Assembly (NCBI RefSeq): GCF_902498785.1
Contig: NZ_LR701493.1
Location: 1,116,724-1,180,723 of the forward strand
Direction of reading: 5' to 3'
Length of the DNA: 64,000 nucleotides
Origin: Sphingomonas sp. EC-HK361
Lineage (GTDB): Bacteria; Pseudomonadota; Alphaproteobacteria; Sphingomonadales; Sphingomonadaceae
A program made the position numbers and the translations under genes. Positions 45,227 to 57,750 of this stretch are shown here, in pieces (position 1 is the first letter of the stretch; the number at the start of each line of letters is the position of its first letter). Under the pieces are notes generated by a model that saw only the letters and a program-made list of their open reading frames with translations, had not been told where the DNA came from and did not search any database.

Positions 45227-47695
45227 TTGCAGCAAAGACTGCCGCTGATCGCACCGCAGCCGCCGCGGCTCAGCCGCCTGACGGCCGCGCTCGAGCGGGT
45301 GGAGGCGTCCGGCACCTACAGCAACACCGGTCCCGAAGTCCGCGCGTTCGAGGCGGAGGCGACCGCGCAGCTGTTCGGCGGCTGCGGCGATTCGCTTGCG
45401 GTCGCCAACGCGACGCTTGGCCTGATCCTGGCGATCAGCGATCAGGCGCGCCCTCGCGCGGGGCTTGGCCTCGCGCTCATGCCGGCCCTCACCTTTGCCG
45501 CGACCGCGCAGGCCGCGCATTGGGCGGGCCTGACCCCGCTCATCTGCGATATCGATCCGGACGACTGGTCCGCCGCGGCGGCCGAGGAAGAGTGCCTGCT
45601 CTCGCTCCATGCGGATCGGATCGCGGTGATCGTGCCCTATGCCACCTTCGGCCGCGCGATCGATCTCGATCGCTATGCGTGGCTCGCCGACCGTCACGGT
45701 GTCGGCGTCGTCGTCGATGCGGCGGCCTCGCTCGGCACGACCACCGCGGATGGACTGAACTTCGGCGCCGGCGCGCGCTTCCCCGTCGTCTTTTCGATGC
45801 ACGCGACCAAGACCTTCGCGACAGCGGAAGGAGGCCTCGTCCACTGCAGCGATGCCGGCGTCATCGCGCGGCTGCGATCGATGGCGAATTTCGGATTCGA
45901 TGGCGCGCGCAGCGCCGTTCTGCCGGGCCTCAACGCGAAACTGCCCGAAGTCCTCGCCGTCATGGCGCGCGCGAAGCTTGCGGAATTTCCGGGCGTATGT
46001 GCCGCGCGTGAAGCGGTTGCGGCCGCCTATCGTGCCGCGATCAGCGATCGATACGGCCTGCAGTCGCGCACACCGGGCACGCAGGCCATGCAGTTTTTTC
46101 CCGTGCTGCTCCCGCCCGGCTCTGACCGTGAGGTCATTGCCGAACGCATGGCGGCACGCGGCATCGGCACCGGGCGCTATTTCTCCCCGCATCTGGGCGA
46201 GCAGCCCTGGATCCGCGCCAACGCCCAAATCGAGCCGACGCCGGTCGCGGACGACATCGCCGCGCGGCTGCTCTCGTTGCCGATCACCGATAGGATGACC
46301 CCAGCCGATGCAGAGCGCGTCGCGGCTGCGCTGGACGACGCCTGCCGTCCGCGTGCGAAGGCGGTTGTATCGATTGCCGCCCCCCCGGTCGCCGATGTCC
46401 TGATCGTCGGCGGCGGTCCGGCCGGCTCGGCCGTTCTTACGGCGGCAACCAAGCGCGGCCTGTTGCCCGACTTCGCGCGCAATCTGGTGGTGGTCGAACG
46501 CGACCACGGCATCGGTGGCGGGCGGCTCGGACACTACGCCATCACCTCTGATTCGACCGCGCAGACGTTTCTCAGCGCGGTAGAGGGCAACATCCACCCC
46601 GAGATCGCTGCGCTGGCGGACCATCCCACAGGCCGCGCCGTCGCCGGCTACCGCGATGCGCTCGGCGTGCCGCTGGTCGAAGCGGGCCCCTTCCTGAGGG
46701 CAACCGGTGAGCGGTTAGCGGAAATCGTCCGCGGCGCCGGTGGCACGATCCTGACCGGGCACGAGGCGCTCGCGACCCGGCGCGGGCATGACGGCTTATG
46801 GCGCACCACCCTCCGCGACCGGGAAAGCGGCCGAACGCAGGAGCGCGCGTCGCGTAGCGTCGTCATCGCGACCGGCGGGCATCAGCCGCTCGATCGGCTG
46901 GCGCAGCAGCGTGTGGCAGGCGAGCCGCTCATCGCGCTGGCCGGCGATCGGCTCGTCCAGTCGGATAGCATCCTCGCCATCGGCGGGCCGGCGCGTGTTG
47001 AGGATCTGCTCGCCGGGAAGCGTGCGCCGCGGATCGCGGTGATCGGCGGGTCGACCAGCGCGCTGACGACGGTCGTCCTCCTGCTCAAAAGTGCCCTGCC
47101 GCTCGGTCCGGGCGCGATATCGCTGCTCCACCGCCGGCCGCTTCGCCCCTTCTATCCCTCCGTCGAGGCCGCGCATGCCGAAGGGTTTCGCGATTTCGGC
47201 CCCGACGATGTCTGCCCGATATCGGGCTTCGTCTACCGCCTCGCGGGCTTTCGGCTGGAGGCGCGCGAACTCGTCCTGCGCCTCCTCGGCGTCGACGGCC
47301 GGGCAAGCGAGCCCCGCGTCGCTGCGCACCGCATCGATGACGACCACGCAAAGGCGCGCGCGCTGATCGACGATGCCGACCTGGTCATCGCGGCGCTCGG
47401 CTATCGCCCGCATGCGCTGCCGGTCGAGGGCACCGACGGCACGCCGGTCACGCTCGCCGCGCATTACGGGGCACCGATGGTGGATCGGCATTGCCGCGTT
47501 ACCGACGCTGCCGGCCAGCCGATCCCCGGCCTCTACGGCATCGGCCTGGCGGCTGGCTTCGTGCCCTGGGGATCGCTCGGCGGCGAGGCGAGCTTTCGCG
47601 GGCAGGCGAACGGCCTGTGGCTCTGGCAGAATGATGTGGGGCTGATGATCGTCGATCAGGTGATGGCCGATATCGCCACGCGCGCGGTCGCGTGA
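45227..47695 (+). CDS. DegT-type aminotransferase fused to an FAD/NAD(P) oxidoreductase
   Basis: An 822-residue fusion. Residues about 1-375 form a DegT/DnrJ/EryC1/StrS PLP enzyme; the lysine in MHATKTFATAEGG (K195) is present, so it should be an active aminotransferase. Residues about 388-822 form a flavoprotein with VLIVGGGPAGSA at 391-402, a second nucleotide loop IAVIGGSTSALTT, IATGGH and IAALGYRP, resembling N-hydroxylating or similar monooxygenases. The start is TTG 45227 with GGGGGAG seven bases upstream. The GTGA overlap with the glycosyltransferase gene implies one pathway. The substrate is unknown. Confidence 0.85.
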   Translation: MQQRLPLIAPQPPRLSRLTAALERVEASGTYSNTGPEVRAFEAEATAQLFGGCGDSLAVANATLGLILAISDQARPRAGLGLALMPALTFAATAQAAHWAGLTPLICDIDPDDWSAAAAEEECLLSLHADRIAVIVPYATFGRAIDLDRYAWLADRHGVGVVVDAAASLGTTTADGLNFGAGARFPVVFSMHATKTFATAEGGLVHCSDAGVIARLRSMANFGFDGARSAVLPGLNAKLPEVLAVMARAKLAEFPGVCAAREAVAAAYRAAISDRYGLQSRTPGTQAMQFFPVLLPPGSDREVIAERMAARGIGTGRYFSPHLGEQPWIRANAQIEPTPVADDIAARLLSLPITDRMTPADAERVAAALDDACRPRAKAVVSIAAPPVADVLIVGGGPAGSAVLTAATKRGLLPDFARNLVVVERDHGIGGGRLGHYAITSDSTAQTFLSAVEGNIHPEIAALADHPTGRAVAGYRDALGVPLVEAGPFLRATGERLAEIVRGAGGTILTGHEALATRRGHDGLWRTTLRDRESGRTQERASRSVVIATGGHQPLDRLAQQRVAGEPLIALAGDRLVQSDSILAIGGPARVEDLLAGKRAPRIAVIGGSTSALTTVVLLLKSALPLGPGAISLLHRRPLRPFYPSVEAAHAEGFRDFGPDDVCPISGFVYRLAGFRLEARELVLRLLGVDGRASEPRVAAHRIDDDHAKARALIDDADLVIAALGYRPHALPVEGTDGTPVTLAAHYGAPMVDRHCRVTDAAGQPIPGLYGIGLAAGFVPWGSLGGEASFRGQANGLWLWQNDVGLMIVDQVMADIATRAVA

Positions 47696-48744
47696 CGCCG
47701 CCCGCGCCCACCGTCAGCGTCGTCATGGCGGCCTATAATGGCGCCGGGCTCATCGGGGAGACGCTCGCGAGCCTTGCCGCGCAGACCTTCGGCGATTTCG
47801 AGCTCATCGTCGTCGATGACTGCTCGACCGACGACACGCGCGCGGTCATCGCAGGCTGGGACGATCCAAGGCTGCGGCTGATCGAGTCTGCGCACAACGG
47901 TGGCCCCGTCCGTGCGCGCAACCGCGCCTTTGCGCAGGCGCGCGGCCGCTATGTCGCCGGGCTCGACCAGGACGATCTGTGCACGCCCGATCGCTTCGCG
48001 CGGCAGGTCGCGTTTCTCGATGCAAATCCCGACGTCGTCCTCGTCGGTGCCAATGCGCACTATCTCGACGGGGCCCGGCAGAGCGCATCGGCCTATGCGC
48101 CGCTCACCACCCCGACGCTCGTCGAATGGCTGCTTCATGTCGAAAATCCGCTCGTCTGGTCATCGGTGATGCTGCGCACAGATGCCGCCCGCACGCTCGA
48201 TCCCTTCACCCGCCCGGACATCCTCTACGCCGAGGATTTCGACCTCTATCACCGCATGGCGCGGATGGGCCGGATCGCGCGGCTCGACGACGAGCTGATC
48301 CTCTATCGCCGCCACGCCGGCGGCGCCTCGCACCGCTACACCGCCACGATGGAGGACAGCGCCGCGCTGGTGCTGGCGGGCGCCTATGCGCCGTTCTTCG
48401 GCGAGGGTGCGGTCGAAGCCGCTAGCCTCGTGGTTCGTCACGTCATGGGCCGCACCGCCCCGCCCGACCGCGCGACGCTGGAGGCGATCGGCGATATCCT
48501 CGTTCGCCTGCAGGACCTGTTCCTGCAACGCCATCCGTGCGACGAACCGTGCCTGCGCCTGATCCGCTGGGAAACCGCGCGACGCTGGGCAGGCGTGGTG
48601 CGCAGCGGACTGCGCAGCGGCACGATCACGCTGTTCGATGTCGTCGCCGCGCGCCGCGATCATCTGGGACTCGGTCATGCCGGGATCGAGGAGCTCGCCT
48701 GGTCGCGCGCCATCGGCAAGACGCGGGGGCTGATCGGGCGGTAG
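47692..48744 (+). CDS. Family 2 glycosyltransferase
   Basis: At 350 residues, it has a GT-A fold beginning PTVSVVMAAYNGAGLIGETLASL, with IVVDDCSTDDT and the metal motif GLDQDD, then a later EDFDLYHRM. The C-terminal 120 residues are helical with no recognised domain and no clear membrane span. GTG 47692 overlaps the fusion gene stop. It probably adds a sugar to the product of that pathway. It converges with xerC, leaving four bases between the stops. Confidence 0.9.
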   Translation: MTPPAPTVSVVMAAYNGAGLIGETLASLAAQTFGDFELIVVDDCSTDDTRAVIAGWDDPRLRLIESAHNGGPVRARNRAFAQARGRYVAGLDQDDLCTPDRFARQVAFLDANPDVVLVGANAHYLDGARQSASAYAPLTTPTLVEWLLHVENPLVWSSVMLRTDAARTLDPFTRPDILYAEDFDLYHRMARMGRIARLDDELILYRRHAGGASHRYTATMEDSAALVLAGAYAPFFGEGAVEAASLVVRHVMGRTAPPDRATLEAIGDILVRLQDLFLQRHPCDEPCLRLIRWETARRWAGVVRSGLRSGTITLFDVVAARRDHLGLGHAGIEELAWSRAIGKTRGLIGR

Positions 48745-48748
48745 CCGC

Positions 48749-49627
48749 TCAGGCGCGCGGATGCGCGTTGCGATACACGTCCAGCAGATGCGCCGCATCG
48801 ACCGCGGTGTAGATCTGCGTCGAGCCAAGGCTCGCATGCCCGAGCAATTCCTGCAGCGACCGCAAATCCGCACCACGCCCGAGCAGATGCGTCGCAAAGC
48901 TGTGGCGCAGCGCGTGCGGCGTCGTCCGCTCGCTCAGGCCGAGCCGCCCCCGCGCCGCCCGCACCCCCGCGCGGATGATCCCCGGCGACAGCGCCCCGCC
49001 CCGCGCGCCGCGGAACAGCGGCTGGTCCTTTGCCGACGGCCAGGGGCATACCGCCAGATACGCCTCGATCGCGCCGCGCACCTGCGGCAGCAACGGCACG
49101 ATACGCGTCTTCGCGCGCTTGCCCGTGACGACCAGCGTGCTGCCGAGCGGCAGCGCCGCGCCGGTCAGCGCCAGCGCCTCGCCGATCCGCAAGCCGGCGC
49201 CGTAGAGCAGCAGCAGCAGCGCCCAGTCGCGTGCGCCGACCCACGCGTCGCGCGCGCTTTCCGCGACATCGCCCGCCAGCGCCATCACATCGTCGGGCGC
49301 GACCGGGCGCGGCACGCCCTTCTTCACCCGCGGCCCGCGCATTGCCGGCATCGCGCCCGGCGCCGCCCAGTCGACAAAGGCGCGCGCGGCCGACAGTTCG
49401 CGCGCGGCCGAGGCATTGGACAGCCCCTCGCCGCGTCGCATTGCAAGGAACGCCCGGAGATCGCTCGCCGAAAGTCCCCTGAGAGCAACCGCATCGATCG
49501 CCCCACCCCAATGCCGTTGGAGGAAGTCGCACAGCCGCTCGGCCGTCGCCTGATACGCGCGCACCGTATGCACCGACCGCCTGCGGTCGCGCAGCAGATG
49601 CTCGGCAAAGGCGGCTGGCAGCGTCAT
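48749..49627 (-). CDS. xerC: Tyrosine recombinase XerC
   Basis: At 292 residues, it has an N-terminal SAM-like DNA-binding domain (SVHTVRAYQATAERLCDFL) and a catalytic domain with Arg in GAGLRIGEAL, Lys in TGKRAKTR, HALRHSFATHLL, LLGHASLGSTQIYT (His and the Tyr nucleophile). Size and housekeeping setting beside priA fit XerC, which resolves chromosome dimers with XerD at dif. No integrative element is seen next to it. Confidence 0.9.
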   Translation of the reverse strand: MTLPAAFAEHLLRDRRRSVHTVRAYQATAERLCDFLQRHWGGAIDAVALRGLSASDLRAFLAMRRGEGLSNASAARELSAARAFVDWAAPGAMPAMRGPRVKKGVPRPVAPDDVMALAGDVAESARDAWVGARDWALLLLLYGAGLRIGEALALTGAALPLGSTLVVTGKRAKTRIVPLLPQVRGAIEAYLAVCPWPSAKDQPLFRGARGGALSPGIIRAGVRAARGRLGLSERTTPHALRHSFATHLLGRGADLRSLQELLGHASLGSTQIYTAVDAAHLLDVYRNAHPRA

Positions 49628-49702
49628 GGTGCCACGTTAGCGCAGTGTCCGGGGACGGGCGAGGGTTCCCCAAAACCATCGCCGCCGCCATATGAGCGGG
49701 GC

Positions 49703-51871
49703 ATGTCCCGCGCCCGCGTCCTCGTTCTCAACTCCGCGCTCGGCCCGCTCGATTACCGCGTCCCGTACGGGATGAGCGTGGAGCCGGGGTCGGTCGTCGT
49801 CGCGCCGCTCGGCCCGCGGCAGCTGATGGGCGTGGTCTGGGAGCCGGATCGGATGCCGTCGGATGCGGAGGTCGGCGACAACCGGCTGCGCAACCTCGTC
49901 GGCGTTGCCGATGTGCCGCCGCTGGCGGCTCCGCTTCGCCGGCTGGTCGAGTGGACCGCCGATTATTACCTCGCCCCGCCCGCCGCCGTGGTGCGCATGG
50001 CGATCCCGTCCACTTCCGCGCTGGAAGGCGCGCGCACCGCGATCGAATATCGCGCGACGGGCGAGCTTCCCGAACGCCTCACCCCGCAGCGCGCGCAGGC
50101 GCTGGAGCGGATCGCCGACCGCCAGGGCCTGATCCGCGAGCTTGCCGCCATCGCCGACGTCTCCGACGGCGTGATCCGCGGGCTGGTGAAGGCGGGCGCT
50201 ATTCAAGCGGTGGAGGTCGCAATCGACAGCCCCTTCGCGCTTCCGGACCCCGCTTTTGCGCAGCCGGTGCTGTCCGAAAGTCAGCAGGCCGCGGCCGATA
50301 GGCTTGTCGCGCAGGTGGAGGCACGCGCCTTCGCGCCGACACTGCTCGACGGCGTGACCGGCTCCGGCAAGACCGAGGTGTATTTCGAGGCGGTCGCCGC
50401 CGCGATCCGCGAGGGCCGGCAGACGCTGGTGCTGCTCCCGGAAATCGCGCTCACCGAACCGTTCCTGCGCCGCTTCCAAGACCGCTTCGGCTGCGAACCC
50501 GTCGCGTGGCATTCGGGGCTTCGCTCCACCCAGCGCCGCCGCGCGTGGCGCGCGATCGCCAGCGGCGAGGCGCTGGTGACCGTCGGCGCGCGCTCGGCGC
50601 TGTTCCTGCCCTACGCCAACCTCGGGCTCATCGTGATCGACGAAGCCCACGAAACGAGCTTCAAGCAGGAGGACGGCGTCCATTATCATGCGCGCGACGT
50701 CGCGGTGATGCGCGGGATGTTCGAAGGGTGCCCGGTCATCCTCGCCTCCGCCACCCCCGCGATCGAGACGCGCCAGCAGGTCGCGGCGGGGCGCTACGCC
50801 GAACTGAGGCTCCCCGGGCGCTATGGTGCGGCGGAAATGCCGACCATCGAGGCGATCGACCTGATCGCGCATCCGCCCGAACGCGGGCGTTGGCTCGCGC
50901 CCAAGCTCGTCACCGCCATGGAGGAGACGCTCGCTCGCGGCGAGCAGTCGCTGCTCTTCCTCAACCGCCGCGGCTATGCGCCGCTGACGCTGTGCCGCAC
51001 CTGCGGCCACCGTTTCCAGTGCCCCAATTGCACCGCGTGGATGGTCGAGCACCGCCTCACCCGCCGCCTCGCCTGCCATCACTGCGGCCATATCGAGCCG
51101 GTGCCGCGCGCCTGCCCGGAGTGCAAGAACGAGGACACGCTCGTCGCGTGCGGCCCCGGTGTCGAGCGCATCGCCGACGAGGTCTCGTTCCTCTTTCCCG
51201 AGGCCCGCACCGCGATCGTAACGTCCGACACGATCTGGAGTCCCGCCAAGGCCGCCGAGTTCGTCGCGCGGATGGAAGGCGGGGCGATCGACATCGTCGT
51301 CGGCACGCAATTGGTGACGAAGGGCTATCACTTCCCCAATCTGACGCTGGTCGGCGTCGTCGATGCCGATCTGGGGCTGGAGGGCGGCGATCTGCGCGCG
51401 GCCGAGCGGACCTTCCAGCAGATCCGCCAGGTCTCGGGCCGCGCCGGCCGCGGCGAGAAGCCGGGGCATGTCTACATCCAGACGCATTCGCCCGGCGCGC
51501 AGGTCATGCAGGCGCTGGTCACCGGCGACGCCGACGCCTTCTACGCCGCCGAAACCGAGGCGCGTCGGGATGCGGGTGCGCCCCCCTTCGGCCGCTACGC
51601 GGCGATCATCGTCTCCTCCGAGGATCAGGCGGCCGCCCACGACACCGCGCGCCAGATCGCCCGCGCCGCGCCGCAGGTGGAGGGCATGCACGTCTACGGC
51701 CCCGCCCCTGCGCCGCTGGCGATGCTGCGCGGGCGGCACCGGTTCCGGCTGCTGGTGCATGCGCGGCGCGCGCTCGACGTGCAGGACGTTATCCGGGCCT
51801 GGCTGGGCGGACTGGACTGGCCGGCAAAGGTCCGCGTCGCGGTGGATGTGGACCCGTATAGTTTCCTGTAA
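49703..51871 (+). CDS. priA: Primosomal protein N' (replication restart helicase)
   Basis: The 722-residue protein reloads the replisome at stalled forks. The N-terminal 3'-end-binding domain starts RARVLVLNSALGPLDYRVP. The helicase core has GVTGSGKTEVYFEAV and IVIDEAHE. The zinc site is CRTCGH, CPNC, CHHCG and CPEC, with GTQLVTKGYHFPNLTLVGVVDAD further on. All eight zinc cysteines are present. The frame opens far upstream, but ATG 49703 gives the normal N-terminus. It is divergent from xerC. Confidence 0.96.
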   Translation: MSRARVLVLNSALGPLDYRVPYGMSVEPGSVVVAPLGPRQLMGVVWEPDRMPSDAEVGDNRLRNLVGVADVPPLAAPLRRLVEWTADYYLAPPAAVVRMAIPSTSALEGARTAIEYRATGELPERLTPQRAQALERIADRQGLIRELAAIADVSDGVIRGLVKAGAIQAVEVAIDSPFALPDPAFAQPVLSESQQAAADRLVAQVEARAFAPTLLDGVTGSGKTEVYFEAVAAAIREGRQTLVLLPEIALTEPFLRRFQDRFGCEPVAWHSGLRSTQRRRAWRAIASGEALVTVGARSALFLPYANLGLIVIDEAHETSFKQEDGVHYHARDVAVMRGMFEGCPVILASATPAIETRQQVAAGRYAELRLPGRYGAAEMPTIEAIDLIAHPPERGRWLAPKLVTAMEETLARGEQSLLFLNRRGYAPLTLCRTCGHRFQCPNCTAWMVEHRLTRRLACHHCGHIEPVPRACPECKNEDTLVACGPGVERIADEVSFLFPEARTAIVTSDTIWSPAKAAEFVARMEGGAIDIVVGTQLVTKGYHFPNLTLVGVVDADLGLEGGDLRAAERTFQQIRQVSGRAGRGEKPGHVYIQTHSPGAQVMQALVTGDADAFYAAETEARRDAGAPPFGRYAAIIVSSEDQAAAHDTARQIARAAPQVEGMHVYGPAPAPLAMLRGRHRFRLLVHARRALDVQDVIRAWLGGLDWPAKVRVAVDVDPYSFL

Positions 51872-51887
51872 AGCGTCTTGTTACGCG

Positions 51888-52535
51888 TTATGGATCGTCG
51901 ACGATGGCTGGCGGTGCCGGCCCGGGATCGTTAGGTTCTGGAAGGGGATCGTCACCTGGCCCTCCGGCATGCATCAATTGCGGCTTGTCCGACGACGCGT
52001 TTGTAAGCCGCAAAGCATCTCTCGAGAAGCGCGATGCCAGCCATTGATAGCTTGCATAAAGCCGGGGTCGATAGACGAAATCGTCTTTCGCTTCGTTTAA
52101 ACGCCACCGCTCCCGCTGAATATAGGAAGCGGCAGCATTCCAGTCGCGCACGACAGCGCTTCCCATCCATTCCTTGTAGATTTTCTCGTCGAGAATATTG
52201 TTTCGAATGCCGATCGCGACGAGCTCATAATGGTTGAGATAATCCTGCACATCGGCGCGCGCCTTACGCTCTTCATCGCTTTGCGGGTCATGCAGCGCTG
52301 CAAATCCGCCCGCTTTTCGCGTCGCCGAAAACGCCTCGTTGAGCGAACGGTAATGCTCGGTCGACTCAAATTTCTCGATGATATCAAGCGTCGCTTTCTG
52401 GCGTGCGACAGCGCGTGCGTTGCGGATTCCCAGCCATGCGACGAAGACCGATATCAGGACCAAAGCGGGTCCCAAGAGCGTCTTCCAAAGTGGACCGGAA
52501 TCAGAAACGCAGCGGAAGGACTCCGCTGCGCTCAT
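51888..52535 (-). CDS. DUF4760-like membrane protein
   Basis: At about 215 residues, one membrane segment near the N-terminus (LLGPALVLISVFVAWLGI) is followed by IRNARAVARQKATLDIIEKFEST, the DUF4760 pattern, and a helical cytoplasmic domain. The tail is Pro/Asp-rich. Base composition is visibly lower in G+C than its neighbours, and the 52566-52686 gap is also A+T-rich with a small inverted pair at 52604-52618, so it may be acquired. The start is uncertain (ATG 52535 or TTG 52565). Confidence 0.65.
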   Translation of the reverse strand: MSAAESFRCVSDSGPLWKTLLGPALVLISVFVAWLGIRNARAVARQKATLDIIEKFESTEHYRSLNEAFSATRKAGGFAALHDPQSDEERKARADVQDYLNHYELVAIGIRNNILDEKIYKEWMGSAVVRDWNAAASYIQRERWRLNEAKDDFVYRPRLYASYQWLASRFSRDALRLTNASSDKPQLMHAGGPGDDPLPEPNDPGPAPPAIVDDP

Positions 52536-52686
52536 AAAACCAAAATGAAAAATCTGGCAATTCAACGGATTTAGTCGCGTGCACCTTCGCGCATCATCAA
52601 TCCTTCCTTGATAAGGAACTGCTTGTGAATATCTGACTTAGCATCCAACAAGTCAATAGAGCCTTACGGTCGGTTTCCCTCGCTCC

Positions 52687-52937
52687 TTACCCCGCATGTT
52701 CCGCTAGGATCGTAAGACCTGCCTTCGATACTTCTGCGAACCCGCCGCGGATCGCCAGCGTTTCCGGCTCGCTTTTGTCGGCTTTGTAGATCGAGAGCGT
52801 CCCGTCGCGCACCGTCGACATCAGCGGTGCATGGCCTTCGAGCACGCCGAAATCGCCCTCTGTCCCCGGAACGGTCACCATGTAGACCTCTTCCGAGCGG
52901 ACGAGCCGCTCGGGGGTCACGAGTTCGAAATGGAGCA

Positions 52938-52938
<1 letters not shown>
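52687..52938 (-). CDS. atpC: F1 ATP synthase epsilon subunit (short form)
   Basis: The 83-residue protein [21 protein letters not shown]...[18 protein letters not shown] is only the N-terminal beta-sandwich domain of epsilon. The C-terminal helix pair, which in E. coli (139 residues) inhibits the enzyme, is missing. The downstream sequence does not continue the helices in frame. Its start shares one base with the atpD stop. It is the last gene of the atp operon. Confidence 0.93.
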
Positions 52939-54515
<1,577 letters not shown>

Positions 54516-54525
54516 GTATTGGTTG

Positions 54526-55404
54526 TTACAGCGCCTCGGCGCCCGAGATGATCTCCACCAGCTCGGTCGTGATCGCGGCCTGGCGGGTGCGGTTGTACTG
54601 GATCGAGAGGCGATTGATCATGTCGCCCGCATTGCGCGTCGCATTGTCCATTGCGTTCATGCGGCTGCCCTGCTCCGACGCCGCGTTTTCCAGCATCGCG
54701 CGGAAGATCTGGATCGCGACGTTGCGCGGCAGCAGATCGGCGAGGATCGATTCCTCGTCGGGTTCATACTCGACCGCGGCCGCACCGTCGTTCGCCGCCG
54801 CCTTGTCGGTCGGGATCGCGACCGGGATGATCTGCATGCCGACCGGGTCCTGCACCAGCGCCGAGACGAACTTGGCGTAGAACAGGTGCGCCACGTCGAA
54901 CTCGCCCGCCTCGAACCGCGCGATCAGATCGTCGGCGACTTCGCGGGCCTGATCGAAGCCCAGGACCTTGTGCTGCCCCAGCTCGAAATCGGCGGCGATC
55001 GCGTTCGGGTAGAAGCGCTTGAGCACGCGCCCCTTCTTGCCGGCGAGGTAGAAGCGCACCGTCTTGCCCGCCGCTTCCAGCGCTTCGGCCTTCTTGCGCG
55101 CGGCACGGACGATGTTGGTGTTGAACGCGCCCGCAAGGCCGCGTTCGGAAGTCGCGACGACGATCAGATGGACCTGATCCTTGCCGGTGCCCGCAAGGAG
55201 CTTCGGGCTGCTTTCGCTGACCGTCACGGTGGAGGCGAGCGACGCCATCACCTTTTCCAGCCGCTCGGCATAGGGGCGGCCGGCAACTGCCGCTTCCTGC
55301 GCACGGCGCAGTTTGGCAGCGGCAACCATCTTCATCGCCTTGGTGATCTTCTGCGTCGACTTCACCGAGCCGATGCGGATCTTGAGGGCTTTAAGCGAGG
55401 CCAT
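54526..55404 (-). CDS. atpG: F1 ATP synthase gamma subunit
   Basis: The 292-residue rotor shaft begins [36 protein letters not shown] and ends [11 protein letters not shown]...[15 protein letters not shown] type helices, both conserved. It sits between two palindromic repeats inside the operon. Confidence 0.98.
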   Translation of the reverse strand: MASLKALKIRIGSVKSTQKITKAMKMVAAAKLRRAQEAAVAGRPYAERLEKVMASLASTVTVSESSPKLLAGTGKDQVHLIVVATSERGLAGAFNTNIVRAARKKAEALEAAGKTVRFYLAGKKGRVLKRFYPNAIAADFELGQHKVLGFDQAREVADDLIARFEAGEFDVAHLFYAKFVSALVQDPVGMQIIPVAIPTDKAAANDGAAAVEYEPDEESILADLLPRNVAIQIFRAMLENAASEQGSRMNAMDNATRNAGDMINRLSIQYNRTRQAAITTELVEIISGAEAL

Positions 55405-55415
55405 CTAGGTTCCCT

Positions 55416-55470
55416 TGTGTCCCCGCGAAGGCGGGGACCCAGTCTGTGCTCCCGCCTTCGCGGGAGCACA
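55416..55470. repeat. 55-base double-palindrome repeat between atpA and atpG
   Basis: Differs by one base from the reverse complement of the copy inside murB (565-619). Each half is a small GC-rich hairpin. Confidence 0.92.
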
Positions 55471-55475
55471 TTCGA

Positions 55476-57579
<2,104 letters not shown>

Positions 57580-57750
57580 GCGATTCGTTTCCCCGGTTCG
57601 CCAAATGGTGGCCCCATGCGCCTTGGGGCCGCGTCTGGCGCGACCGGAGCATGGGATGGCGGGCGGCTAGCATGGGGTCCGCGGGGATGCAAGCCGGGCC
57701 GCAGCCGGGTAAGGCTCGCGCAAACGACTCGATACCGAAGGAGCGAACCG

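Noticed and set aside
48749-49627. Tyrosine recombinase as an integrase of a mobile island
   Set aside because: Size, motifs and the setting beside priA fit housekeeping XerC; no tRNA target, repeats or cargo are seen next to it.
49637-51760. 707-codon open frame on the minus strand
   Set aside because: Antisense to priA; Arg/Asp/Gly-rich shadow with no recognisable motif.
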